A stretch of 51,423 nucleotides of DNA from Candidatus Krumholzibacteriota bacterium (GTDB lineage: Bacteria; Krumholzibacteriota; Krumholzibacteriia; JACNKJ01). Numbering within the stretch: the stretch's first letter is position 1; the number at the start of each line of letters is the position of its first letter. The stretch spans positions 1 to 51,423 of the forward strand of contig JAFGBK010000004.1 of NCBI GenBank assembly GCA_016933175.1. The letters are read 5' to 3'. Made by a program: the position numbers and the translations under genes. Under the pieces are notes generated by a model, which had not been told where the DNA came from, did no database searches, and worked only from the letters and a program-made list of their open reading frames with translations. Shown one piece after another: positions 17,012 through 26,008 of this stretch.

Positions 17012-19279
17012 ATGAAAGCCATCCCGACCTTGCTCGCGCTCGTGACCACCTGCCACGGCGCGGCGGCCGCACCCTTCGATCCCGTTCCCCTCGAGCCGGC
17101 GCCGGCGCCCAGCCGCGAGGTCATCCTGGCCGGGGGCGCCGCGACCCACTTTGCCTGCGAGACGGCCGCTGCCAACCAGCGGAGCTACCAGGGCCTCGTC
17201 GTCCTCATGCACGAGCTGCTGGACGGCTGGGACCTCGCCCTGGCGGGGGAGGCGCTCGATCCGGCCGCGGTCGAGCGGGTCCGCGTCTGGCCCGACGCCA
17301 TGGAGCGCAGCTATCCGGACGGCACGCGCGAGGCCGTCTTCCTGCCGCGCGAGACGGCGGGCCTCCTGCTGACCCTCCGCGCCGGCCGGGCCGGCCGTCT
17401 GGACCTCGCGCCGCGCGTGGACTTCCGGCACATCTGGGAAGTGCCGCGGCCCGCCTACCGGACCAACTGGAACGAGCGCCTGGGCGCCCTGTTCGTTGCG
17501 CGCGAGGGCTGGGCGCCGCCGGCCGGCGTGCCCCGCGTCCTGTGCGTGATCGCGGACGGAACGGCGACCTGGTGGGAGGGCGGCCGCTTCGTCACGACCG
17601 ACTATCCCCGCGACGCCGCCCGCCGGGCCATGGCGCGCACCAATCCCTGGATTCCCGGCCGCCTGGCGCTGGACGCCGATCCGGCCTGGGCCCTGCGCGT
17701 GGCCTTCGGCCTGGGCGCGGATGAGCGGGAAGCCCACGCCGCCGCGCGCGCCCTGCTCGACGACGAGGCGCCGCTCCGCGAGCGCACGCGCCAGCACCGG
17801 CTCGCGCTCGCCGAGACGGTCCCGCGCACGGGCGTCGCGCGCGTGGACACGGCCCTGGCCTGGGCGCGCTGGTCCCTGGACAATCTCACCATGAACGCCC
17901 GCGGGCCGGGCATCTATGCCGGCTACCACTGGTTCACCACCTACTGGGGGCGCGACAGCTTCATCAGCCTGCCCGGCGCCTGCCTGGTGGCCGGGGACTT
18001 CGCGCGCGCGCGGGCCATCCTGGCCAGCTTCACCGAGTACCAGCTCGCCGACCCGGCGGATCCGCGCCAGGGGCGCCTGCCGAACATCGTCGATCCGGTG
18101 AACCTGCAGTACGCCGGCGTGGACGGCACCTGGTGGTGGGTGCGCGCCGCGCGGCTCTATCTCGATGCGACAGGCGACCGCACCTTCCCGGCCCTCGCCC
18201 GCCCCGTGGTGGAGCGGGCCGTGGCCGGCGCCCTGGCCCACGCCGCCGACGAGGCGGGTCTGCTCACCCATGGCGACGGCGAGACCTGGATGGACGCCGG
18301 CGGCGAAGCCCATCCCTACTCGCCCCGGGGCGACCGGGCCGTCGAGGTGCAGGTCCTCTGGTGGGACGGCCTGCGCACGGCGGCCCTGCTGGCCGAGTGG
18401 GACGGCGACACGGCCGCCGCCGAGCGCCACCGCCGGCGCGCCGAACGGGCGCTGGCGACGATCCGGGAGCGCTTCCCGCGGGGCGACGGCCGCGGCCTGG
18501 CCGACCACCTGAACCGCGACGCCTCGCGGGACCGCCAGGTGCGTCCCAACCAGGTCTTCGCCCTGACGCTGCCGCGCCGGGACGGCGCCGCCGGCGGTCC
18601 CGCCGCCTGGTGGGGGGAGGACCTGGCCGCCGAGATCCTCGACACCACCATCGACCGCTGCGTCTTGCCCCACGGGGTCACCAGCCTGGATCCCGCCGAT
18701 CCGGCCTGGCTGGGCCGCCACCTGGACTGGGACGATCACTGCTTCGACGCCGCCTACCACAACGGGGACGTCTGGCTCTGGCTGTCGGGGCCGGTGATCC
18801 AGGCCCTGTGCGAGGCGGGCCGCGCCGAGGAGGCCTGGGCCATGATCCAGCCCCTTCTCGACGACCTGCTGGATCACGGCTGCGTGGGCAGCCTGCGCGA
18901 GATCCGCGACGGCGAGGCCCGCCAGCTCGAGGACTACGGCGGCGCCACCAGCCAGGCCTGGAGCCTGGCCGAGCTGCTGCGGGTCTTCCACGAGGCCTTC
19001 CTGGGCCTCCACCCGCGCGCCATGGCGCGCGAGATCCTCTGGATCCCCCGCCCGCCCGCGGCCCTGGCGCGTCTGTCGGGCCGCGTCCTCCTGGGCGACC
19101 GCGCCTGGGAGGTGGCCCTGGACGGCGACCACGCGGTCTGGCGCCCTTCGTCCGCCCTGTCGTCGCGAGAGCCGACTCATGAGACGTGGACCGTGACCCT
19201 GCTGCGACCGGACGGCGCGTCGGAGACCCGCCGCCTGGACGCGGACGCCCGCGAACCCCTCAGCTGGAAGTGGAGATAG
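17012..19279 (+). CDS. Exported amylo-alpha-1,6-glucosidase (GH133, glycogen debranching enzyme C-terminal type)
   Basis: The start at 17012 gives 755 residues beginning with a signal peptide (cleavage near AAA-AP). Residues about 35-260 are an N-terminal sandwich domain. About 275-680 form the (alpha/alpha)6 barrel of the debranching-enzyme family, with WFTTYWGRDSFISLPG (307-322), DGETWMD (422-428), AYHNGDVWLWLSGP (581-594) and GATSQAWSLAELLR. These enzymes hydrolyse alpha-1,6 branch points after trimming. Bacterial family members are usually cytoplasmic, so the signal peptide is notable and puts debranching in the periplasm or at the surface. It is the first gene of an operon with the MalE-like protein one base downstream, so its products are likely imported directly. 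Confidence 0.85.
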   Translation: MKAIPTLLALVTTCHGAAAAPFDPVPLEPAPAPSREVILAGGAATHFACETAAANQRSYQGLVVLMHELLDGWDLALAGEALDPAAVERVRVWPDAMERSYPDGTREAVFLPRETAGLLLTLRAGRAGRLDLAPRVDFRHIWEVPRPAYRTNWNERLGALFVAREGWAPPAGVPRVLCVIADGTATWWEGGRFVTTDYPRDAARRAMARTNPWIPGRLALDADPAWALRVAFGLGADEREAHAAARALLDDEAPLRERTRQHRLALAETVPRTGVARVDTALAWARWSLDNLTMNARGPGIYAGYHWFTTYWGRDSFISLPGACLVAGDFARARAILASFTEYQLADPADPRQGRLPNIVDPVNLQYAGVDGTWWWVRAARLYLDATGDRTFPALARPVVERAVAGALAHAADEAGLLTHGDGETWMDAGGEAHPYSPRGDRAVEVQVLWWDGLRTAALLAEWDGDTAAAERHRRRAERALATIRERFPRGDGRGLADHLNRDASRDRQVRPNQVFALTLPRRDGAAGGPAAWWGEDLAAEILDTTIDRCVLPHGVTSLDPADPAWLGRHLDWDDHCFDAAYHNGDVWLWLSGPVIQALCEAGRAEEAWAMIQPLLDDLLDHGCVGSLREIRDGEARQLEDYGGATSQAWSLAELLRVFHEAFLGLHPRAMAREILWIPRPPAALARLSGRVLLGDRAWEVALDGDHAVWRPSSALSSREPTHETWTVTLLRPDGASETRRLDADAREPLSWKWR

Positions 19280-19280
19280 C

Positions 19281-20531
19281 ATGAGACACGCGACCGCGCT
19301 TCTCGCCCTGGCGGCCCTGGCTCTCGGCCTCGCGGCCTGCGGGGGTGGGCACGGGCCCATGAAGCTCTTCATCTGGGAGCAGATGGATCCCAAGGAGCAG
19401 GTCCTGCTGGACGCGCACCTGGAGACCTACCTGGCCGGCCGCACCGACCTGCTCGTCGAGCGCGTCCACTACGAGACCGAGGCCCTGCGCACCCAGTTCC
19501 AGAACGCGGCGCTGGCCGGCGGCGGCCCCGAGCTCATCTACGGCCCCGGCGACCAGGTGGGCCCCTTCTCGATCATGGGCCTCATCGATCCCCTGGAGGG
19601 CCTGTTCGCGCCGGCCATGCTGGATTCCTTCAATCCCGAGAGCCTCATACGCCTGGCGCGGCCCGGCGAGAGCGAGGCCCATCTCTGGGCCCTGCCCGAC
19701 CAGGTGGGGAATCACCTCATCCTATGCTTCAACAAGAAGCTGATACCCGATGCACCCAAAGACTTTGCAGAGTTGATCGAGATGGCCCAGCAGCACACCG
19801 CGGACACCGACGGCGACGGCCGCATCGACCACTACGGCCTCGTCTTCAACCAGAAGGAGCCCTTCTGGCTGGTGCCCTTCCTGGGGGCCTTCGGCGGCTG
19901 GGTCATGGACGAGGCGGGCCGGCCCACCCTGGACACGCCGGCCATGGCCCGCGCCCTGGCCTACCTGCGCGAGCTGAGGGCGGTCCACGGGATCATCCCG
20001 CGCGAGTGCGACTACGACATGGCCGAGGCCCTGTTCAAGGAGGGCAAGGCGGCCTTCCTCATCAACGGGCCCTGGAGCTGGCAGGGCTATATCGACGCGG
20101 GGGTGGACCTGGGCCTGGCGCCTCTGCCGCCCATCCCCGAGACGGGCCGGTACCCGACGCCCATGGTGAGCGCCAAGGGCTACAGCCTCAACGCCAACGC
20201 CCGCGGCGCGGAGCGGGAGGAGGCCCTGCGCCTCATGGCCTACCTGACCGGCGAGGCGGCCCAGGTGGACCTGGCCCGCGAGCTGGGCGTCATCCCCAGC
20301 CGCAAGGCGGCCGGCGCGCAGGCCGAGAGCCTGCATCCCCTGGTGGCGGCCAGCCGGGCCCAGATCCTCCATGGCCGCGCCATGCCGGTGGTGCCCGAGA
20401 TGCGCGCCATCTGGGACGTGACACGACCCGAGCTGCAGGCCGTCCTGGGAGGCGGCAAGGACCCCGCCCGGGCCGCCGCCGATATGCAGCGGCGGGCCCT
20501 GGCCAAGATCGCGGAGATGAAGGGGGAGTAG
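19281..20531 (+). CDS. malE: Maltose/maltodextrin ABC transporter substrate-binding lipoprotein (MalE-like)
   Basis: This 416-residue protein has a lipoprotein signal ending LGLAAC with a good lipobox, so it is anchored by Cys20. The mature part has the features of carbohydrate-binding proteins of cluster 1: KLFIWEQMDP at the start, ALPDQVGNHLILCFNKKL, FKEGKAAFLINGPWSWQGY and MVSAKGYSLNANA. The AAFLINGPW motif is characteristic of MalE. It begins one base after the debranching enzyme and is followed by a GH13 enzyme and two permease genes. The substrate is therefore inferred to be maltodextrins. Confidence 0.88.
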   Translation: MRHATALLALAALALGLAACGGGHGPMKLFIWEQMDPKEQVLLDAHLETYLAGRTDLLVERVHYETEALRTQFQNAALAGGGPELIYGPGDQVGPFSIMGLIDPLEGLFAPAMLDSFNPESLIRLARPGESEAHLWALPDQVGNHLILCFNKKLIPDAPKDFAELIEMAQQHTADTDGDGRIDHYGLVFNQKEPFWLVPFLGAFGGWVMDEAGRPTLDTPAMARALAYLRELRAVHGIIPRECDYDMAEALFKEGKAAFLINGPWSWQGYIDAGVDLGLAPLPPIPETGRYPTPMVSAKGYSLNANARGAEREEALRLMAYLTGEAAQVDLARELGVIPSRKAAGAQAESLHPLVAASRAQILHGRAMPVVPEMRAIWDVTRPELQAVLGGGKDPARAAADMQRRALAKIAEMKGE

Positions 20532-20537
20532 CCGGAC

Positions 20538-20566
20538 TGGACAGGCCCGGCCCCGGCCCCTATCCT
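20538..20566 (+). promoter_or_regulatory. Internal promoter ahead of the GH13 gene
   Basis: TGGACA (20538-20543), 17 bases, then TATCCT (20561-20566). The -35 matches at five of six positions. It lies in the 67-base gap between the MalE-like gene and the GH13 gene and could give extra expression of GH13 and the permeases. Confidence 0.4.
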
Positions 20567-20598
20567 GCGCCGGATCCCGAACCATCACGGAGGCAGTC

Positions 20599-23541
20599 AT
20601 GCGCCGCACGACGCTCGTCCTGACGCTGCTCGCCCTGCTCCTGCCCGTCCTGGCGGCGGCCGCGGAGGTGACCTTCCAGTTCACCGCGCCTGGCGCCGGG
20701 CGCGTGGAGGTGGCGGGCACCTTCAACGGCTGGAGCCCGACCCTCATGCAGAAGGGCGAGGGCGACCTGTGGACCTTCACGCTGGACCTGGCCCCGGGCG
20801 AGTACCAGTACAAGTTCGTCATCGACGGCGCCTGGCGGGAGGACCCCGCCGCCGAGTCCTACGTGGACGACGGCTACGGCGGGCGCAACGGCGTGTTCAC
20901 CATGGGCGATGCGGCCAAGACGCTCGGCGCGGCAGGCGCGGCCGCCGGCGCGGTGTCCAAGGCGCCCGCGGCGGCCGCCGGCGCGACCGTGCCCGTCACC
21001 TTCACCTTCGAGCCCAAGACGGGCGGCGTGCGGGACGTCTTCCTGGCCGGCAGCTTCAATGACTGGAGCCCCGATCGCGACGCCATGCGCGACGAGGACG
21101 GCGACGGCGTCTACACGATCACCCTGCAGCTCCCGCGCGGCCGGTCTCTCTACAAGTTCGTGGTGGACGGCACCTGGCTCGCGGACGAGAACGCCGCGGA
21201 GTCGGAGGACGACGGCTACGGCGGCCAGAACTCCATCATCCACGCCGGCGGCGGCGCGGCCACGGGCATGTTCCGCGTGCCCTTTCGCTACAAGGCGACG
21301 GGGCGGCCCGGCCAGGTCTTCCTGGCGGGATCCTTCAACGACTGGAGCCCCGACCGCGACGCCATGAGCGACGCGGACGGCGACGGCGTCTGGGAGCTGA
21401 CCCTCGTCCTGCCGGCCGGCGAGGTGGTCTACAAGTTCGTGGCCGACGGCAACTGGATCACCGACCACGAGGGCGCCGACACCTTCGTCGACGACGGCTA
21501 CGGCGGCCAGAACAGCGTCCTCGACGTGGACGAGCGCTTCGAGGCGGTGGCCCGCGAGCGGGGCGATGGCAAGATCGAGACGGGCGCGCTCCGCTTCACG
21601 CCGGCCTTCCCGGATCTGAACCGCCTCTCGCCGGAGGCGATCGAGGTCACCTTCCGTACGGCGGCCGGCGACGCGGAGCGGGTCTTCCTGGTCACCGCGC
21701 CGGCCGGCGGCGGGCCGGCCGCGTCCCGGGGTCTTTCGCTAGTCGCCAGCGACCAGGTGAGCGACATCTGGCGCGTCGCCGTTTCCGTCGCCGCGCTCGA
21801 CTGGCGGGGCGGCCTGCGCTTCCGCGTGGAGGATGGAGAGGCCCTGCTGGCCGTGGGAGCCGACGGCACCGCGATCGTCCGCAGCGCCGGCGCCGTCATG
21901 GACCTCGCCCCCTTCCGCGTCGATCCGGACGCCCTGCCCGCCTTCTATACGCCCGACTGGGTGAAGGACGGCATCTTCTACCAGATCTTCCCCGAGCGCT
22001 TCCGCAACGGCGACCCGGACAACGATCCGGACTTCTCCGAATGGTACTACGCGGGGGCGAACACGCTGCCGCCCAGCGGCAAGACGAACGGCGAGTACTT
22101 CCACCTGGTGGAGGACTGGTACGACTACGGCGGCCTCACCCGCAGCCCCTACCGCACCGACGGCCGGCCCGACTACTTCAGCTTCTATGGCGGCGACATC
22201 CCCGGCGTTGAGCAGGAGCTGGACTACCTGGCCGACCTGGGCGTGAGCATCATCTACTTCAATCCCATCACCCAGGGGAAGAGCAACCACAAGTACGACG
22301 CCACCGACTACATGACCGTCGATCCCCACTTCGCCAGCCAGGCCGGATTCCTGCGCTTCGTCAAGGCGGCCCACGCCAAGGGGATCCGCGTGGTGGTGGA
22401 GGCCGTCTTCAACCACTGCGGCGACACGCACTGGGCCTTCGTGGACACGAAGAAGAACGGACGCCGGAGCGAGTACTGGGACTGGTTCGAGTGGAAGAAG
22501 TGGCCCCTGCCCGAGAGCGGCGACTACAAGGCGGCCGACTACTACGAGTGCTGGTGGGGCTTCGGCCTGCACCCCAACCTCAACTTCGACCTCTCGCGCA
22601 CGGACAGCCAGGAGAGCGCCGTCAAGGACAGCGCGGAGGCCGAAGTCAACTGGCCTCTGGTCAACCACCTGCTCGAGGTGACCCGCTTCTGGCTCGAGGA
22701 CATGGACGTGGACGGCTTCCGCATGGACGTGCCCAACGACTGTCCGTTCTGGTTCTGGAAGCTCTTCAACGAGCGGGTCAAGAGCATCAAGCCCGACGCC
22801 TACCTGGTGGGCGAGCTCTGGTCCTACGCCCCCGAATGGGTGGGGCCCGAGATGTTCGACGCCGTCATGAACTACAAGTACTTCAAGGAGCCGGTGACGC
22901 GCTGGATCGGCCAGGGCCAGGGCAACGCGGCGAAGTTCGAGCGCGACATGGCGCCGGGCCGCACGGCCTACCCGAGCCAGGCCGTGCAGGTGATGATGAA
23001 CCTCATCGACAGCCACGACACGGTGCGCTTCGTCACGACGGCCGCCGGCGACCGGCGGCGGCTACTGATGGCCTACGCCCTGGCGATGACCTATCCCGGC
23101 GCTCCGCACATCTGGTACGGCGACGAGATCGGCATGGAGGGCCAGAAGGATCCCGACTGCCGCCGCCCGTTCTACTGGAACTACGCGGAGGATCCCGACC
23201 GCGTCGCCCTGCGCGAGAGCGTGAAGAAGCTCTGCCGCCTGCGCCGCGAGCACGCCGCCCTGCAGCGCGGCGGCTTCCGCGTGGTCGCCGCCGCCGGCCA
23301 GGACTACGCCTACCTGCGCGAGGGGGACGGCGAGCGACTGCTCACGGTCATCCACAACAGCGACCAGGCGGGCGCGGTAGTGCTGGACCTGGGCGCCCTG
23401 GGCGTGGCCGACGGCTCGCGCTGGCGCTTCCTCTACGGCGGCAGCGATCCGACGGGCCGGACCCGCCTCGCCGTGGAGGGCGGCGCGCTGACCGTGGGCC
23501 TGGGTTCCCTGGCCGCCGCCGTCCTGCTGGAGGAGCGCTAG
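20599..23541 (+). CDS. Exported GH13 alpha-amylase/neopullulanase-like enzyme with three N-terminal CBM48 domains
   Basis: The ATG follows GGAGG; 980 residues with a signal peptide (cleavage near AAAA-EV). Three CBM48 domains lie at about 24-103, 131-214 and 224-310, each with FNGWS or FNDWS, YKFVxDGxW and a GYGGxN ending, so the glucan contacts are intact. A linker sandwich follows, then the GH13 barrel from about 455. Region II is DGFRMDV with nucleophile D710, region III is YLVGELW with E739, and region IV is IDSHDTVRF with D807. Region I reads VVEAVFNHCG, with Glu601 where Asp is usual. FNHCG and ADYYECWWGF fit the neopullulanase/cyclomaltodextrinase group. The gene sits inside the transporter operon, so it probably makes the imported oligosaccharides. 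Confidence 0.87.
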   Translation: MRRTTLVLTLLALLLPVLAAAAEVTFQFTAPGAGRVEVAGTFNGWSPTLMQKGEGDLWTFTLDLAPGEYQYKFVIDGAWREDPAAESYVDDGYGGRNGVFTMGDAAKTLGAAGAAAGAVSKAPAAAAGATVPVTFTFEPKTGGVRDVFLAGSFNDWSPDRDAMRDEDGDGVYTITLQLPRGRSLYKFVVDGTWLADENAAESEDDGYGGQNSIIHAGGGAATGMFRVPFRYKATGRPGQVFLAGSFNDWSPDRDAMSDADGDGVWELTLVLPAGEVVYKFVADGNWITDHEGADTFVDDGYGGQNSVLDVDERFEAVARERGDGKIETGALRFTPAFPDLNRLSPEAIEVTFRTAAGDAERVFLVTAPAGGGPAASRGLSLVASDQVSDIWRVAVSVAALDWRGGLRFRVEDGEALLAVGADGTAIVRSAGAVMDLAPFRVDPDALPAFYTPDWVKDGIFYQIFPERFRNGDPDNDPDFSEWYYAGANTLPPSGKTNGEYFHLVEDWYDYGGLTRSPYRTDGRPDYFSFYGGDIPGVEQELDYLADLGVSIIYFNPITQGKSNHKYDATDYMTVDPHFASQAGFLRFVKAAHAKGIRVVVEAVFNHCGDTHWAFVDTKKNGRRSEYWDWFEWKKWPLPESGDYKAADYYECWWGFGLHPNLNFDLSRTDSQESAVKDSAEAEVNWPLVNHLLEVTRFWLEDMDVDGFRMDVPNDCPFWFWKLFNERVKSIKPDAYLVGELWSYAPEWVGPEMFDAVMNYKYFKEPVTRWIGQGQGNAAKFERDMAPGRTAYPSQAVQVMMNLIDSHDTVRFVTTAAGDRRRLLMAYALAMTYPGAPHIWYGDEIGMEGQKDPDCRRPFYWNYAEDPDRVALRESVKKLCRLRREHAALQRGGFRVVAAAGQDYAYLREGDGERLLTVIHNSDQAGAVVLDLGALGVADGSRWRFLYGGSDPTGRTRLAVEGGALTVGLGSLAAAVLLEER
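21031..21522 (+). repeat. Tandem CBM48-coding repeats within the GH13 gene
   Basis: Units at 21031-21243 and 21310-21522, offset by 279 bases (93 codons), are nearly identical around VFLAGSFNDWSPDRDAM and DGDGV at the DNA level as well. The first CBM48 (from about 20668) is more diverged. This points to a fairly recent duplication of the second or third domain. Confidence 0.7.
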
Positions 23542-23542
23542 C

Positions 23543-24484
23543 TTGGGCCTGCCCGTCGATCCCGGCGGCGTCCAGCCGGCGCGCGGCGCCGCCCTGGGCT
23601 GGCGGGGCCGCGAGCGACTGCTGGCCCTGGCCTTCGTGGGCCCGGCCATGCTCGTCATGCTGGGGATCGTCCTCTATCCCTTCGTCTACAACGTCTACCT
23701 GTCCCTGACGGACATGGGGCTCTACACCTTCCGCCATCCCTCCCTGCAGAGTCCCCTCTGGAAGAACTACGCCGAGGTCCTGGGCCACCGCGAGCTCTAC
23801 GTCGTCTTCGTCAAGACCGTGGCCTGGACGGGCGTCAACGTCTTGTTCCACGTGGCCATCGGCCTGTTCCTGGCGGTGCTGCTCAACCAGCCCATCCGCG
23901 GGCGGACCCTGTTCCGGGTGCTCTTGATCCTGCCCTGGGCCATGCCCCAGTACATCAGCGCCCTGACCTGGAAGGGGATGTTCAACTACGAGTGGGGGGT
24001 GGTGAACCATCTGCTCCAGCAGGTGGGCCTGGCCGCCGTGCCCTGGTCCACGGACCCCTTCTGGGCCTTCCTGGCGCCGCTGATCACGAACATCTGGCTG
24101 GGCTTCCCCTTCATGATGATCATCGCCCTGGGCGGCCTGCAGTCCATCCCGCAGGTGGTCTACGAGAGCGCGTCGGTGGACGGCGCCGGCTCGGTGCGGC
24201 GCTTCTTCTCCATCACCCTGCCCATGCTCAAGCCCGTGCTGGCGCCGGCGGTGATGCTGGGCACCATCTGGACCTTCAACAACCTCAACGTCATCTGGCT
24301 GGTGAGCAACGGCGGCGAGCCCAGCGACAAGACGCACATCCTGGTCAGCTACGTCTACAAGGCGGCCTTCACCTACTACCGCTACGGCTATGCGGCGGCC
24401 TTCAGCATGATCCTCTTCCTCATCCTCTTCGCCCTGGTCTGGATGCAGACGCGGCTGGGTCGGGCCACCGAGGCAAGCTGGTGA
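23543..24484 (+). CDS. malF: Maltodextrin ABC transporter permease (MalF-like)
   Basis: The start is a TTG at 23543, one base after the GH13 stop, with GGAGGAG at 23529-23535 inside the end of that gene. The 313-residue protein has about six membrane segments (for example LLALAFVGPAMLVMLGIVLY, and a stretch ending in FLAVLLN). The EAA loop reads YESASVDGAGSVRRFF..ITLPMLKP, which contacts the ATPase. It lacks the large periplasmic insert of enteric MalF, as do many non-enteric sugar permeases. It pairs with the overlapping MalG-like gene. Confidence 0.88.
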   Translation: MGLPVDPGGVQPARGAALGWRGRERLLALAFVGPAMLVMLGIVLYPFVYNVYLSLTDMGLYTFRHPSLQSPLWKNYAEVLGHRELYVVFVKTVAWTGVNVLFHVAIGLFLAVLLNQPIRGRTLFRVLLILPWAMPQYISALTWKGMFNYEWGVVNHLLQQVGLAAVPWSTDPFWAFLAPLITNIWLGFPFMMIIALGGLQSIPQVVYESASVDGAGSVRRFFSITLPMLKPVLAPAVMLGTIWTFNNLNVIWLVSNGGEPSDKTHILVSYVYKAAFTYYRYGYAAAFSMILFLILFALVWMQTRLGRATEASW

Positions 24485-25380
24485 GCGGCGGGCCGGGCAT
24501 CCGCGTGCCGGCGCCCTCGCCGGCGGCGCTGCGCCGGCGGCGGCGCGCGCGGCGGGCGCAGGCGCTGCGGCTGGGTCTGACCTACGCCGTGCTCGCCGTC
24601 GTGGCGGCGGCGGCCGTCTTTCCCATCCTGCAGATCGTCAACATCTCCCTGCGGCCCGCGGACCAGTTCGCCGCGACGAGCCTGCGCCTCGTTCCCACGA
24701 ACGCCACCTTGCAGGCCTACCGGACCATCCTCTTCGAGAAGGACTTCCCGCGCTGGCTGCTCAACAGCCTCATCGTCAGCCTGGCGACGACGATCATCGG
24801 CGTCGCGCTCGCCAGCACCGCGGGCTACGCCTTCAGCCGCCTGCGCTTCCCCCTGCGGCGCGCGGGCATGATGCTCTTCCTGGTGAGCCAGATGTTCCCG
24901 GCCACCTTGCTCCTGCTGCCCCTGTTCATCATGATGCGCCGGCTCGCTCTGCTGGACAGCTTCGCCGGTGTGATCATCGCCTACGTGGTGACGGCGCTGC
25001 CCTTCTGCGTCTGGACCATGAAGGGCTACTACGACACCATCCCGCGGGACCTGGAGGAGGCGGCGCGCGTGGACGGCACCAGCGACCTGGGGTCCTTCTG
25101 GCGCGTCACCCTGCCCCTGGCCAGCCCGGCCCTGGCCATCACCGGCCTGTTCTCCTTCATGACGGGCTGGAGCGAGTTCATGGTGGCGCGGGTGGTGATC
25201 TCGTCGAAGCAGCTCTTCACGCTGCCCCTGGGCCTGGAGAACCTCACCAGCACCTTCGCCACCGAGTGGGCCAACTACGCGGCGGGCAGCTTCCTGGTCT
25301 GCCTGCCCGTGGTGGTGCTCTTCGTCATCCTCTCGCGGTTCCTGGTGGGGGGGCTCACCCTAGGCGGCGTCAAGGGCTAG
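24481..25380 (+). CDS. malG: Maltodextrin ABC transporter permease (MalG-like)
   Basis: A GTG at 24481 overlaps the MalF-like gene's stop (GTGA), indicating translational coupling, and gives 299 residues. Six membrane segments are visible, beginning with YAVLAVVAAAAVFPILQIV. The EAA loop reads LEEAARVDGTSDLGSFWRV..PLASPALA. Sequences such as GYAFSRLRFPLRRAG and SLRPADQF are typical of MalG-type permeases. No ATPase gene follows, so a MalK/MsmX-type ATPase would have to be encoded elsewhere. Its last 11 bases overlap the convergent NTPase gene. Confidence 0.88.
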   Translation: MSGGPGIRVPAPSPAALRRRRRARRAQALRLGLTYAVLAVVAAAAVFPILQIVNISLRPADQFAATSLRLVPTNATLQAYRTILFEKDFPRWLLNSLIVSLATTIIGVALASTAGYAFSRLRFPLRRAGMMLFLVSQMFPATLLLLPLFIMMRRLALLDSFAGVIIAYVVTALPFCVWTMKGYYDTIPRDLEEAARVDGTSDLGSFWRVTLPLASPALAITGLFSFMTGWSEFMVARVVISSKQLFTLPLGLENLTSTFATEWANYAAGSFLVCLPVVVLFVILSRFLVGGLTLGGVKG

Positions 25381-25900
25381 GCCGCCAGCGCGCGCGGCAG
25401 GCGGCCGCCAGCGCGGGCCAGGCGCCGGGATCGTCGCAGGCGAAGGCGCGGGCGAAGGGCGCGCCCAGGCGGGACGCGACGGCGTCCACGAGGCCGCCCC
25501 GCACGGCCAGGGCGTAGACGGCGGGTCGGGCCGCGCGCACGTCGGGCCAGAGAGCCAGGTGGCCGCCGCCAGCCGCCTCCCGCTTGCCGAACTCGTCCAT
25601 CACCACGAGGGCCAGCCGCGGGCGCGCCGACAGGAGCCGCGCCCAGGCGAGAGCCTCGGCCTGGGCGCTCGCGTCGAAGGCGTAGCCGGCCGGGGTGCGC
25701 CGGGCGAAGGGCAGGCGCCGCCCGGTGGCCGGCCAGTGCAGGTCGTAGGCGGCGGCGCCACCGCGCGCGTCGTCGCGGCCGGCGGCCACGGCCAGGAAGC
25801 CGTCGGCGGCGAGGCCACGCCCGAGGGCGCTTTCCAGGAGCCGCGCCAGCAGACTCGTCTTGCCCGCTCCCACCGGGCCGGTGACGGCAATCAGGTACAT
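25370..25900 (-). CDS. THEP1-like nucleoside-triphosphatase (P-loop NTPase)
   Basis: The ATG at 25900 follows AAAGGA and gives 176 residues. Walker A is GPVGAGKTS (residues 8-16), and a Walker B region with VVMDEFGKRE lies near 98-107. The length and DEFGKRE (compare DEIGPME) fit the NTPase_1/THEP1 family, which hydrolyses nucleoside triphosphates in vitro and whose cellular role is poorly defined. It is convergent with the MalG-like gene and has its own short AT-rich upstream region shared with the LOV gene. No functional link with the glucan genes is visible. Confidence 0.68.
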   Translation of the reverse strand: MYLIAVTGPVGAGKTSLLARLLESALGRGLAADGFLAVAAGRDDARGGAAAYDLHWPATGRRLPFARRTPAGYAFDASAQAEALAWARLLSARPRLALVVMDEFGKREAAGGGHLALWPDVRAARPAVYALAVRGGLVDAVASRLGAPFARAFACDDPGAWPALAAACRARWRPSP

Positions 25901-25939
25901 ATAAGTCCTTTAAAGATCCATATTTCCTTCGCGAAACAG

Positions 25940-25968
25940 TGGACGGGAAAGTTAGTGGAAGCTATCTT
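25940..25968 (+). promoter_or_regulatory. Probable promoter for the LOV-phosphatase gene
   Basis: TGGACG (25940-25945), 17 bases, then TATCTT (25963-25968). Four of six matches in each hexamer. The GTG start at 26009 is about 35 bases past the expected transcription start. Confidence 0.35.
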
Positions 25969-26008
25969 GATGGGCTGATCGTCGACCGTCAAGCCCGGAA
26001 GGTGCGCC

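Noticed and set aside
16823-19393. Open frame of 856 codons antisense to the GH133 gene
   Set aside because: Antisense shadow of a clear enzyme; composition and lack of any motif argue against coding.
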